Origin: Acidobacteriota bacterium
Lineage (GTDB): Bacteria > Acidobacteriota > Terriglobia > UBA7540
DNA length: 5,750 nucleotides
Assembly: GCA_003171295.1 (NCBI GenBank)
Contig: PMYF01000184.1
Location: 1,438 to 7,187, forward strand
Direction of reading: 5' to 3'
In this document: one piece after another, positions 1 through 5,750 of the stretch
How the letters are laid out: each line of letters opens with the position of its first letter
Numbering within the stretch: the first letter of the stretch is position 1
Notes under the pieces: generated by a model
What the model was told of the DNA's origin: nothing
The model's input: only the letters and a program-made list of their open reading frames with translations
The model's database searches: none
Translations under genes and position numbers: made by a program

Positions 1-31
1 GAGGTCAAGGGCTAGCAATGAATGATGGAAT

Positions 32-37
32 GAGGAG
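32..37 (+). promoter_or_regulatory. Ribosome binding site of the sulfatase gene
   Basis: GAGGAG lies six bases before the ATG at 44 but only three bases before the in-frame GTG at 41, and 15 bases before the next in-frame ATG at 53. The spacing favours ATG 44 as the true start. Confidence 0.7.
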
Positions 38-43
38 TTCGTG

Positions 44-1537
44 ATGGCCGGAATGCCGAACATCATCGTCGTGCTGAGCGACGACCAGGGTGCCTGGGCG
101 TTGGGTTGCGCAGGCAACCGAGAAATTCGCACGCCTATCCAGGACCGATTGGCGCGCGAGGGGATGCGGTTCGAGAACTTCTTCTGTACCTCGCCGGTTT
201 GCTCTCCGGCACGCGCCACCCTTCTCACTGGTCGGATACCGTCTCAGCACGGGGTGCACGACTGGATCAGGACCGGCAACCTCGACGACCCAAACGGGAC
301 TTTCACGTGGGGAGGGGTGGCGGATCGCGCCATCGAGTACCTTGCCGGCATCCCGGCGTACACCGATTTCCTTGCAGCGCGCGGCTATGCCTGCGGCATG
401 TGCGGGAAGTGGCATCTCGGGGACGCCATCCATCCCCAGAAAAGCTTCGCTTGGTGGTTTCCCCATGCATGGGGTGGCGGCCCATACTATGGCGCACCCT
501 TGGTCCGGAATGGCGTGCCATATCGGGAACCCCGGTACGTCACCGACGCGATCACCGAGGGTGCCCTCGAGTTCCTGGATTGGTGGGAGCGAGGCCCGCA
601 CGCCAGCGGCCAGCCGTTTTATCTCAGTGTTCACTATACGGCGCCGCACAGCCCGTGGGACCGCGACAATCATCCGCGCGAGCTCTACGATTCATACCGT
701 CAGGGGTGTGCTTTTATCTCTACCCCCGATGAGCCGCCTCATCCGTGGCAGGTGCCATCGGAGCCTTCTGGTACCGGCGAACGGCGGAAGGACCTTCTAT
801 CGGGGTATTTCTCTGCCATCACCGCCATGGATACGGGCATCGGCAGGATTCTCGAGGCGGTCGAATCCCGGGGCATCAGGAAAAACACGCTGGTTGTCTT
901 CACATCTGACAACGGGATGAACATGGGCCACCATGGCATTTGGGGCAAGGGGGACGGCACATTCCCACTCAACATGTACGACACCTCTGTCAAAGTGCCT
1001 TTGATAGTCTCGATGCCGGGCACAGTGCCTGAAGGCCGGGTGTCTGGCGAGCTGCTCAGCCAATATGACGTGCTGCCGACGCTCGCCGGGTTCGTGGGGA
1101 TCACCGTAGAGGGATCGGCAAGCCTGCCCGGGAGGAGTTTTGTGCCATTGTTGCGCGGGGCACCGATGGCGGGCCACACCGCAGTTGTCGTTTTCGACGA
1201 ATATGGCCCGGTCCGGATGGTGCGAACGCACGAGTGGAAATACGTGCATCGATACCCGTACGGTCCGCACGCGCTTTACTCTCTGACCGAGGACCCCGAA
1301 GAACGCACCAACCTGTACGAGCATGCGAGAGAGCACCCCCTGGCAGTTGGCCAGATTGTCACGTTGAAGGCATGCCTCGACGAGTGGTTCACTCGGTTTG
1401 CGGATCCCGCCATGGACGGTTCTCGTGAAGGGGTCACGGGTGGCGGGCAAATTGGCCCTGCGGGCACAGCGGGTATGGGCCAACCCGCTTACTACACGGG
1501 CGGATGGTGGCATGGAGAAGCGGGGAGATCGAAATGA
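44..1537 (+). CDS. Type I (Cys-type) sulfatase, probably cytoplasmic
   Basis: This is a formylglycine-dependent sulfatase of the alkaline-phosphatase superfamily, which hydrolyses sulfate esters. Residues are numbered from the in-frame GTG at 41; subtract one for the preferred ATG at 44. The signature CSPAR begins at Cys54, the residue converted to formylglycine by FGE or an anaerobic SME enzyme; neither maturase is in the window. Metal-site residues are the Asp pair in LSDDQG (14-15) and Asp290-Asn291 in TSDNG. GKWHLG supplies Lys123 and His125, and His198/His203 and Lys303 lie in the usual active-site contexts. The C-terminal domain has the typical WKYVHRYPYG and LTEDPEERTNLYEH segments. 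The length of 497 residues is normal. The N-terminus goes straight into the first beta strand (MPNIIVVLSDDQ) with no signal peptide or lipobox. The stop overlaps the next start codon by ATGA. The substrate cannot be named, but the neighbours suggest a sulfated sugar. Annotation as arylsulfatase would be over-specific. Confidence 0.95.
   Translation: MAGMPNIIVVLSDDQGAWALGCAGNREIRTPIQDRLAREGMRFENFFCTSPVCSPARATLLTGRIPSQHGVHDWIRTGNLDDPNGTFTWGGVADRAIEYLAGIPAYTDFLAARGYACGMCGKWHLGDAIHPQKSFAWWFPHAWGGGPYYGAPLVRNGVPYREPRYVTDAITEGALEFLDWWERGPHASGQPFYLSVHYTAPHSPWDRDNHPRELYDSYRQGCAFISTPDEPPHPWQVPSEPSGTGERRKDLLSGYFSAITAMDTGIGRILEAVESRGIRKNTLVVFTSDNGMNMGHHGIWGKGDGTFPLNMYDTSVKVPLIVSMPGTVPEGRVSGELLSQYDVLPTLAGFVGITVEGSASLPGRSFVPLLRGAPMAGHTAVVVFDEYGPVRMVRTHEWKYVHRYPYGPHALYSLTEDPEERTNLYEHAREHPLAVGQIVTLKACLDEWFTRFADPAMDGSREGVTGGGQIGPAGTAGMGQPAYYTGGWWHGEAGRSK
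1522..1527 (+). promoter_or_regulatory. Ribosome binding site of the 38-codon ORF
   Basis: GGGGAG sits inside the 3' end of the sulfatase gene, six bases before the ATG at 1534. It is a better Shine-Dalgarno sequence than anything in front of the URO-D-like gene, which supports initiation at 1534. Confidence 0.5.
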
Positions 1538-1650
1538 GAAAAAAGCGAAAGGTGGGGATTGTCCACGTGGGCAGGATCGCCGAACACCATCTGCAGCGCA
1601 AGCTGATCAACTGGTTCCGGTTGGGCAGCAAACCAGCGGCTCTGCTGTGA
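1534..1650 (+). CDS. 38-residue ORF, Rossmann-like N-terminus; micro-protein or dehydrogenase stump
   Basis: This short frame starts at an ATG overlapping the sulfatase stop (ATGA) and ends at a TGA overlapping the GTG start of the URO-D-like gene (GTGA). It has its own ribosome binding site, and 29 of its 38 codons end in G or C by hand count, which looks coding for this GC-rich DNA. The product begins MRKKRKVGIVHVGRIAEHH and ends GSKPAALL. Residues 7-19 match VGIIGAGWIANHH, the NAD(P)-binding start of the oxidoreductase at 2925, at 8 of 13 positions, but the first glycine of the GxG turn is His. The protein is far too short to bind a dinucleotide or catalyse anything. It is either the remnant of a Gfo/Idh/MocA gene left by an internal deletion, or a true short cistron that couples translation of its neighbours. 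Chance is not excluded. No family is recognised with certainty. Confidence 0.45.
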   Translation: MRKKRKVGIVHVGRIAEHHLQRKLINWFRLGSKPAALL

Positions 1651-2888
1651 CCTCTCGCGAGCGCGTCCTAAGCGCCCTTGATTTCATCGAACCGGATAGA
1701 GTCCCCATCGACCTGGGAGGCTCGATCATGAGCGGCATCATGGCCCATGCACTGCATCGGCTTCGTCTCCATCTCGGACTGGAGCCGCATCTCGTGAAGA
1801 TCTACGAAGTGTTTCAGATGTTGGGCGAAATGGAGCTAGACATCGTCGACCGCCTCGGTGTCGATGTGTTGCCGGTAGAGCCTCCAGCGCAGTTCTTTGG
1901 TCTGCGGCGTGAGAACTGGAAGCCGCTAAGTCTCTGGGACGGTACCCGGGTGCTTGTGCCCGGGGGCTTTGGGGTGGAAATCTCGCCAGAGGGCGACTGG
2001 CTATTGCACACCGGAGGAGACCCCGCCGCCCCGGTGGAGGCGCGGATGCCGAAGGATGGCTTCTACTTCGACAAGCCGGCCCAGAGTGAAAGCCATTTTG
2101 ATTACCGGCCTCCGGCACTTGCGGAGCTTCGCAGGGAGAACCATCTGTCGCCGCAAGAGTTGGACTTCCTGCAGGCCCGAGCCGAGCACCTGCGCCGAAC
2201 TACAGACAAGGCGCTTTTTCTCGGCTGCTGGGGGAAGTTCGGCCTCCCGTGGGTAGGGAGCTTCACTGACTTCCTCGTTCTGTCGCTTACCGATCAAGCC
2301 TATGTGAAGGACATGTTCGCAGTGCGCACGGAGACGGCCCTCCTCAACATGGAGCGGGTCAAAGCCTGCCTTGGCGAAAGTATCGATATCCTGGGGCTCA
2401 GCAGTACCGACTACGGTTCTCAGAACTCCGAGCTTTTCTCCCCGGAGCAGTTTGAGGAGCTATATGTGCCGTTTTTCAAAGTCCAGAACGACTGGGTGCA
2501 CCGGAACACGCACTGGAAAACCTGGCTGCACAGCTGTGGCTCCATCGCACGGGTTCTGCCCCTGCTTGTGGACAGCGGACTGGACATTTTGAACCCCATT
2601 CAGACATCGGCCGCCGGTATGGATCCATCGTGGCTCAAAAAAAAGTTCGGAGGGAAGCTCGTGTTCTGGGGAGGGGGCGTGGATACTCAGCGTATCCTGC
2701 CCTTCGGTTCCCCTGAGGAGGTAGTCGCCGACGTCCGAGATCGGCTGCGCATCCTCGCCCCTGGCGGAGGATTTGTATTTAATCCGGTCCACAATATCCA
2801 GCAGGGCACGCCCCCGGAGAACATCGTGGCCGCCTTCGACACCGTCCGCACCAATGGGGTTTACCCGATCAGCTTGGAAGGTAATTGA
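1647..2888 (+). CDS. URO-D superfamily protein (MtaA/MtbA-like methyltransferase type)
   Basis: The 413-residue product belongs to the uroporphyrinogen decarboxylase superfamily. It resembles the uncharacterised branch found in sugar-catabolism clusters more than the heme enzyme HemE. Evidence is the N-terminal TSRERVLSALDFIEPDRVPI, then the LHSCGSI segment with His295 and Cys297, and the C-terminal WGGGVDTQRILPFGSPEEV and FNPVHNIQQGTPPENI segments. In corrinoid:thiol methyltransferases HxC supplies two zinc ligands and a late Cys the third. Here no Cys follows Cys297, although His382 lies in the equivalent late loop. The GTG at 1647 is chosen because the conserved family start begins immediately after it. 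The frame is open further upstream, but that part overlaps the sulfatase gene and is compositionally odd, and the ATG at 1728 would cut off the conserved segment. No strong ribosome binding site precedes it, so translation is probably coupled to the preceding short ORF. The reaction is unknown; methyl transfer or demethylation is inferred. Confidence 0.92.
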   Translation: MTSRERVLSALDFIEPDRVPIDLGGSIMSGIMAHALHRLRLHLGLEPHLVKIYEVFQMLGEMELDIVDRLGVDVLPVEPPAQFFGLRRENWKPLSLWDGTRVLVPGGFGVEISPEGDWLLHTGGDPAAPVEARMPKDGFYFDKPAQSESHFDYRPPALAELRRENHLSPQELDFLQARAEHLRRTTDKALFLGCWGKFGLPWVGSFTDFLVLSLTDQAYVKDMFAVRTETALLNMERVKACLGESIDILGLSSTDYGSQNSELFSPEQFEELYVPFFKVQNDWVHRNTHWKTWLHSCGSIARVLPLLVDSGLDILNPIQTSAAGMDPSWLKKKFGGKLVFWGGGVDTQRILPFGSPEEVVADVRDRLRILAPGGGFVFNPVHNIQQGTPPENIVAAFDTVRTNGVYPISLEGN

Positions 2889-2913
2889 CAGCAAGGCCAG
2901 CGAACTCACAGCG

Positions 2914-2918
2914 AAAGG
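2914..2918 (+). promoter_or_regulatory. Ribosome binding site of the oxidoreductase gene
   Basis: AAAGG lies six bases before the ATG at 2925, in the 36-base spacer after the URO-D-like gene. No promoter-like pair of boxes is apparent in this spacer, so the gene is probably read from the upstream transcript. Confidence 0.5.
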
Positions 2919-2924
2919 CTGAAT

Positions 2925-3977
2925 ATGAAAGACAAACTACGGGTAGGCATCATCGGCGCTGGTTGGATTGCCAATCACCATGCTGAGGGCTACCTCAAGA
3001 GCGGCCGGGCGCGAGTCGTGGCGGTCTGCGATCAAAGTGAACAGCAGGCGCTCGGACTGATGGAGAGGCACGGACTGAAGAGCCGCTATTGCGCGGATTA
3101 CCGGTCGTTGTTGGAGCAAGAGGACATCGACGCGGTATCAATCTGCGTGCCGAACAAGTTCCACAGCGAGCTCACCGTCGCGGCCGCCCGGGCCGGGAAG
3201 CACATCCTGTGCGAGAAGCCTTTTGTAACCTCCATGAAGGAGGCGAAGCAGTCACTTGCGGCAATTCAAGAGTTTGGCGTGCGCTGCGCTGTTGGATTCC
3301 ATCGGCGGTTCAACCCTTTGTACCGGGAGATGAAGCGCCGGGTCGACGACGGGTCCCTGGGAGACGTCTTCTTCTGCCAGTGCGACTACATCCACAACCA
3401 AATGCACCTCCCGATTATCGCGTGGCAGCTGAAGAAGGAGTTCAACCCCTCCCTATTCCATGCGGGTGCGAGCCACTGCGTAGACCTGCTGCGGTGGCTG
3501 ACGGGCGAGGAGATCATGGAGTGTACAGCGTTCGTCTCCACCAAAAGCTGCCCGGCGTGCGAAACGGAGGCCGAGACGGTCGCGTTGTACCGCTTCGCCA
3601 ACGGCGCGCTGGGCAAGGTGATGCGCATCGCTCCAACTCCGATCGCGGGCTTCGAGTTCCATCTGGAGGTCTACGGGACGAAGGGCACCTTCCGGGACCG
3701 CGAACTGCGGCTGGACAGCTTTCCCAGCTACTGGGAACCCAGATGCCGGGGGGAGGTGGTCACTTATCCAGACTGGGTACCGAACAACAGCCCCGGTCCG
3801 ACGGAGCCATGGGACGTGGAGGTAGGGCGGTTCGTGGAGTGGGCGCTGGACGGCGGGGACGCTGGCGGGCTATGCACAGCAGTGGAGGCGGTGCGGGTGG
3901 CCGAGGCGTGCTGGGCGGCGGTGATCTCAAGCCGGGAGAAGCGCGTGGTGAGCCTGCCATTAGCCGAGAATACTTGA
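2925..3977 (+). CDS. Gfo/Idh/MocA family NAD(P)-dependent oxidoreductase
   Basis: The 350-residue product has the normal length and layout of the glucose-fructose oxidoreductase / inositol dehydrogenase / rhizopine catabolism family, which oxidises or reduces sugars and cyclitols. An N-terminal Rossmann domain opens with RVGIIGAGWIANHH (GxGxxA-type fold, residues about 6-19). SICVPNKFHSELTVAAARAG follows near residue 70-90. The ILCEKPF motif places the catalytic Lys at 98. The second domain starts with AVGFHRRFNPLYREMK, and ASHCVDLLRWL gives His184 and Asp187 of the HxxD active-site helix. The position four before His184, often the catalytic Asp in inositol dehydrogenase relatives, is Ala180 here, so the proton relay may differ. 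No signal peptide is seen, so it is cytoplasmic. It is the last gene of the forward cluster. The exact substrate is not predictable; a sugar from the sulfatase/URO-D pathway is inferred. Confidence 0.95.
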   Translation: MKDKLRVGIIGAGWIANHHAEGYLKSGRARVVAVCDQSEQQALGLMERHGLKSRYCADYRSLLEQEDIDAVSICVPNKFHSELTVAAARAGKHILCEKPFVTSMKEAKQSLAAIQEFGVRCAVGFHRRFNPLYREMKRRVDDGSLGDVFFCQCDYIHNQMHLPIIAWQLKKEFNPSLFHAGASHCVDLLRWLTGEEIMECTAFVSTKSCPACETEAETVALYRFANGALGKVMRIAPTPIAGFEFHLEVYGTKGTFRDRELRLDSFPSYWEPRCRGEVVTYPDWVPNNSPGPTEPWDVEVGRFVEWALDGGDAGGLCTAVEAVRVAEACWAAVISSREKRVVSLPLAENT

Positions 3978-4469
3978 GACGGGCCCCGCACGCTCTCCGT
4001 CGAAGCTTGCAGCCCTCCGCCAAGCAGCTGACCGAGAGCCGAAGCAGGTCATCTGCCTCATCTCGATCTTATGGTGCTGGTGCACCGCCCAGACCCGCGG
4101 CGAAAACCCAGGGTCATCTTCGAATCGACCGCGGGTGCAGCCTGCTCCTATTACAGCAATGTGTTGCCCCCATATTTCCTCAGCGACGGTAGACGTACAT
4201 GCGGCGAGCATCCAGATGGACCGTCTATTCCAGATAGCGCAATCGTCATCGTGACGCAGATCGACGACGGTGATCCGCTCGAGGTGGGAGATTGCGGCTT
4301 GGGAGCGCACCCCGGATCCTCCGAGGGTAGCGAGAAGGTTCCCTTTTTAGTTGCTCCCTCTCTGAAAGGCGTCGCTAAACACCTTTAGCGTGATCACCTT
4401 CGCCGGAAGCCCAACGCTCTTGTATTCACTTTACATTCTCACCGTTGATCCTTCATCTCTTGGCATACA
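3978..4469. other. Convergent intergenic gap without a convincing gene
   Basis: This 492-base stretch lies between the stop of the oxidoreductase and the stop of the reverse-strand gene. Short open frames exist on both strands (for example 4071-4388 forward and 3960-4310 reverse), but they overlap each other, have no ribosome binding site I can support, and show no recognisable domain. The only definite structure is the stem-loop at 4373-4390. It may be ordinary convergent spacer or decayed sequence. Confidence 0.6.
4373..4390. terminator. Perfect 7-bp stem-loop between convergent genes, possible weak terminator
   Basis: CGCTAAA (4373-4379), loop CACC, then TTTAGCG (4384-4390) form a perfect inverted repeat. 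A related TAGCGA stands at 4328-4333 and could pair with TCGCTA at 4372-4377 instead. The stem is only moderately GC-rich and no T-run follows on either strand, so it is not a classical intrinsic terminator. The position between two converging genes is the main reason to consider a bidirectional termination role. Confidence 0.3.
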
Positions 4470-5750
4470 TCACGGCGCTCCTCCCACCACCAGCGAGAGT
4501 ACGAGCAACAGCCCGAATACCATCGCCGTCCTGGCGGCGACGGCAGGCGCGTTCCCTGCTACTCCCCGTGGGGAAGTGAAGGATCTGATGAGCAGCACGG
4601 ACAGAGGAGCCGAAAGAAAAACGAGGAGCGACCAGGCCTGAAGGAGTCCCAGCAGGACCGCGGCTGCGTCCAGAAGATAAGCACCGGCGATGAGCCCAGC
4701 CGCGAGGGCCACGGCAGCCTTTCTCCCCAAGAGCGTGGCAGGAGTATGAATTCCCATCGCCGCGTCGGCGTCTGCGTCGCGAAGGTTGTTGGCAAGCAGG
4801 ACCAGCGCGACCCACAGCCCCTGGATCACGGAAAGCAGAACCACATGGCTGGATCCAGAGAACTTCCCCGTCTGAACGTAGAAAGCTGCGAGGACCATGA
4901 AGGGACCCCACATGATAAAAGCGGTGAGCTCCCCCAGCGCGTGCCCCTTCAGACGCAGCGGCCCCGCGGAGTAGAAGATGCCTGCCAGCAGCCCGATCCC
5001 GGTGAGGAGGCCGATGGCCCAACCTCGAAGGAGGCTCAGTGCCGTCGCAATGAGGACGGCTGCGATCCAGAAGCCAATGGCGCCGCCAAGCACAAAGCCG
5101 AGGTACGAGGCGGTAGCCTCTTTCCACCATGGATCATTCAGGTCGCCGGTGCGGATTCCCACCCACCAGTGGAGCGCCTCGTGGGACGTGACGCTGCGGA
5201 GCGAATTCTGGTAATCGTATGCTGACCAGTTCTGGATGTAGAACGAAAACAGGCCTTCCATGCCCGAACCCGAGTCCTGAATGATCACCGTATGCGGAAC
5301 AGGGAGCGGCGGGAACAATCCCGCGCACAGGCTGTCTGTTTTTGCAAGGTCTGCGCAGACCAGGGTTACAAACCCCGGCTCAGGCTGACGCGACGACAGC
5401 ACTGCATAATACGACGAAGACCCGCTGCATTGCCAGGCCCTGTCGGTGACCGCGAACTGCAGGAACAGAAGCTCATACACCGTGCACGGCGAAAATTCCC
5501 CGGAAAGAACGCCATACATTTTTCTGCCGGCCGGCGCCGTTATTGCCACGGCCGCGTCCACGTTTTTGCGCCACAACCCCGGCTTTGTTTCCGCATAGTC
5601 CGGAACGCAAAAAATATAGTTCCCCTGGTAATACCAGTCGCTTGTTCCCGATGTGCCTGGCAGCACGGTACACATGCCGCCGCCGGGGACGTAGGAAAAC
5701 GTGACGTCATACTCTATGGTTAATGAGGCCTGGCCGGCGCGCACGAGCAT
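4470..5750 (-). CDS. Chimeric frame: gluzincin peptidase half joined to truncated UbiA/MenA-type prenyltransferase (5' partial)
   Basis: The frame reaches the right edge of the window; the ATG at 5750 is simply the last codon present, so the true start may lie outside. Residues 1 to about 217 resemble the catalytic part of an M1/M61-type zinc peptidase. GSGMEG (161-166) recalls the GAMEN motif, HEALH (190-194) gives two zinc His and the catalytic Glu, and Glu211 in WWKEATASY is the likely third ligand, 16 residues after the second His. Residues from about 218 on are a polytopic membrane protein with around seven hydrophobic segments. YSAGPLRLKGHALGEL (260-275), AAFYVQTG and NNLRDADADAAMG (321-333, Asp325/Asp329) are the C-terminal hallmarks of MenA-like prenyltransferases, which act in menaquinone synthesis. 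The first NDxxDxxxD motif and about 90 N-terminal residues of a normal ~290-300-residue MenA are absent. The prenyltransferase half is therefore unlikely to work as encoded. GC is about 58% in 5161-5750 and about 65% in the 300 bases counted at 4681-4740 and 4801-5040. A rearranged gene or an assembly join is as likely as a natural fusion. Confidence 0.85.
   Translation of the reverse strand: MLVRAGQASLTIEYDVTFSYVPGGGMCTVLPGTSGTSDWYYQGNYIFCVPDYAETKPGLWRKNVDAAVAITAPAGRKMYGVLSGEFSPCTVYELLFLQFAVTDRAWQCSGSSSYYAVLSSRQPEPGFVTLVCADLAKTDSLCAGLFPPLPVPHTVIIQDSGSGMEGLFSFYIQNWSAYDYQNSLRSVTSHEALHWWVGIRTGDLNDPWWKEATASYLGFVLGGAIGFWIAAVLIATALSLLRGWAIGLLTGIGLLAGIFYSAGPLRLKGHALGELTAFIMWGPFMVLAAFYVQTGKFSGSSHVVLLSVIQGLWVALVLLANNLRDADADAAMGIHTPATLLGRKAAVALAAGLIAGAYLLDAAAVLLGLLQAWSLLVFLSAPLSVLLIRSFTSPRGVAGNAPAVAARTAMVFGLLLVLSLVVGGAP

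Noticed and set aside
1398..1646. Upstream extension of the URO-D-like frame back to an ATG at 1398
   Set aside because: It overlaps the sulfatase gene by 140 bases, its residues are low-quality and charged (shadow-like), and the conserved family N-terminus begins right after the GTG at 1647.
3089..4192. 367-codon forward ORF in another frame over the oxidoreductase
   Set aside because: Arg/Gly/Pro-rich shadow typical of GC-rich DNA; the Gfo/Idh/MocA motifs are all in the frame starting at 2925.
3960..4310. 116-codon reverse ORF in the gap
   Set aside because: It runs into the end of the oxidoreductase gene, overlaps the forward ORF, and has no recognisable motif.
4071..4388. 105-codon forward ORF in the convergent gap
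   Set aside because: No recognisable domain, no supported ribosome binding site, and it ends in the stem-loop; other frames here are similarly open by GC bias.
4390..4641. 83-codon forward ORF
   Set aside because: It lies mostly antisense to the clearly coding prenyltransferase C-terminus and looks like its shadow.
4453..5130. 225-codon reverse ORF overlapping the prenyltransferase part
   Set aside because: Arg-rich out-of-frame translation of the membrane segments, with no motifs; the MenA-like signatures are in the other frame. It was also considered as evidence of a frameshift at the chimera join, but both halves are already in one frame.
1..5750. CRISPR array, tRNA/rRNA gene, insertion sequence or attachment site
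   Set aside because: No regularly spaced direct repeats, cloverleaf, transposase motif or terminal inverted repeats were seen on either strand.

Overview
The window carries a compact forward-strand catabolic cluster (about positions 1-3977), a gene-poor convergent gap (3978-4469) and one long reverse-strand reading frame that runs off the right edge (4470-5750). The DNA is GC-rich, roughly 58-65% in the parts counted by hand. Pairing a Cys-type sulfatase with a URO-D-superfamily methyltransferase-like protein and a Gfo/Idh/MocA oxidoreductase is typical of environmental polysaccharide or sugar degraders such as Planctomycetes, Lentisphaerae, Armatimonadetes, Hydrogenedentes or Latescibacteria. 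The sequence alone does not settle the phylum, and a metagenome-derived contig is plausible.

Forward cluster: a type I sulfatase (44-1537) overlaps a 38-codon ORF (1534-1650) by ATGA. That ORF overlaps the GTG start of the URO-D-like gene (1647-2888) by GTGA. After a 36-base gap with its own ribosome binding site comes the oxidoreductase (2925-3977). The chained overlaps suggest one transcript with translational coupling. A plausible but unproven role is processing of a sulfated, perhaps O-methylated, sugar: sulfate ester removal, methyl-group or cofactor chemistry by the URO-D-like protein, and NAD(P)-dependent oxidation of the sugar. The sulfatase has no visible signal peptide, so the work probably happens on imported small substrates in the cytoplasm.

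The 38-codon ORF is the most intriguing small feature. It has a good ribosome binding site and exact stop/start overlaps on both sides. Its N-terminus resembles the Rossmann start of the Gfo/Idh/MocA protein encoded 1.4 kb downstream. It may be a real micro-protein or leader cistron, or the stump of a deleted dehydrogenase.

Reverse strand: the frame ending at 4470 joins two unrelated halves. The first ~217 residues end in a gluzincin metalloprotease active site (HEALH plus a downstream Glu). The remaining ~209 residues are the C-terminal two thirds of a UbiA/MenA-type prenyltransferase, lacking its first Asp-rich motif. This is either a rearrangement or fusion, or an assembly chimera with a breakpoint near 5070-5105. 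The 490-base gap between the convergent genes holds no convincing gene, only a small perfect stem-loop.
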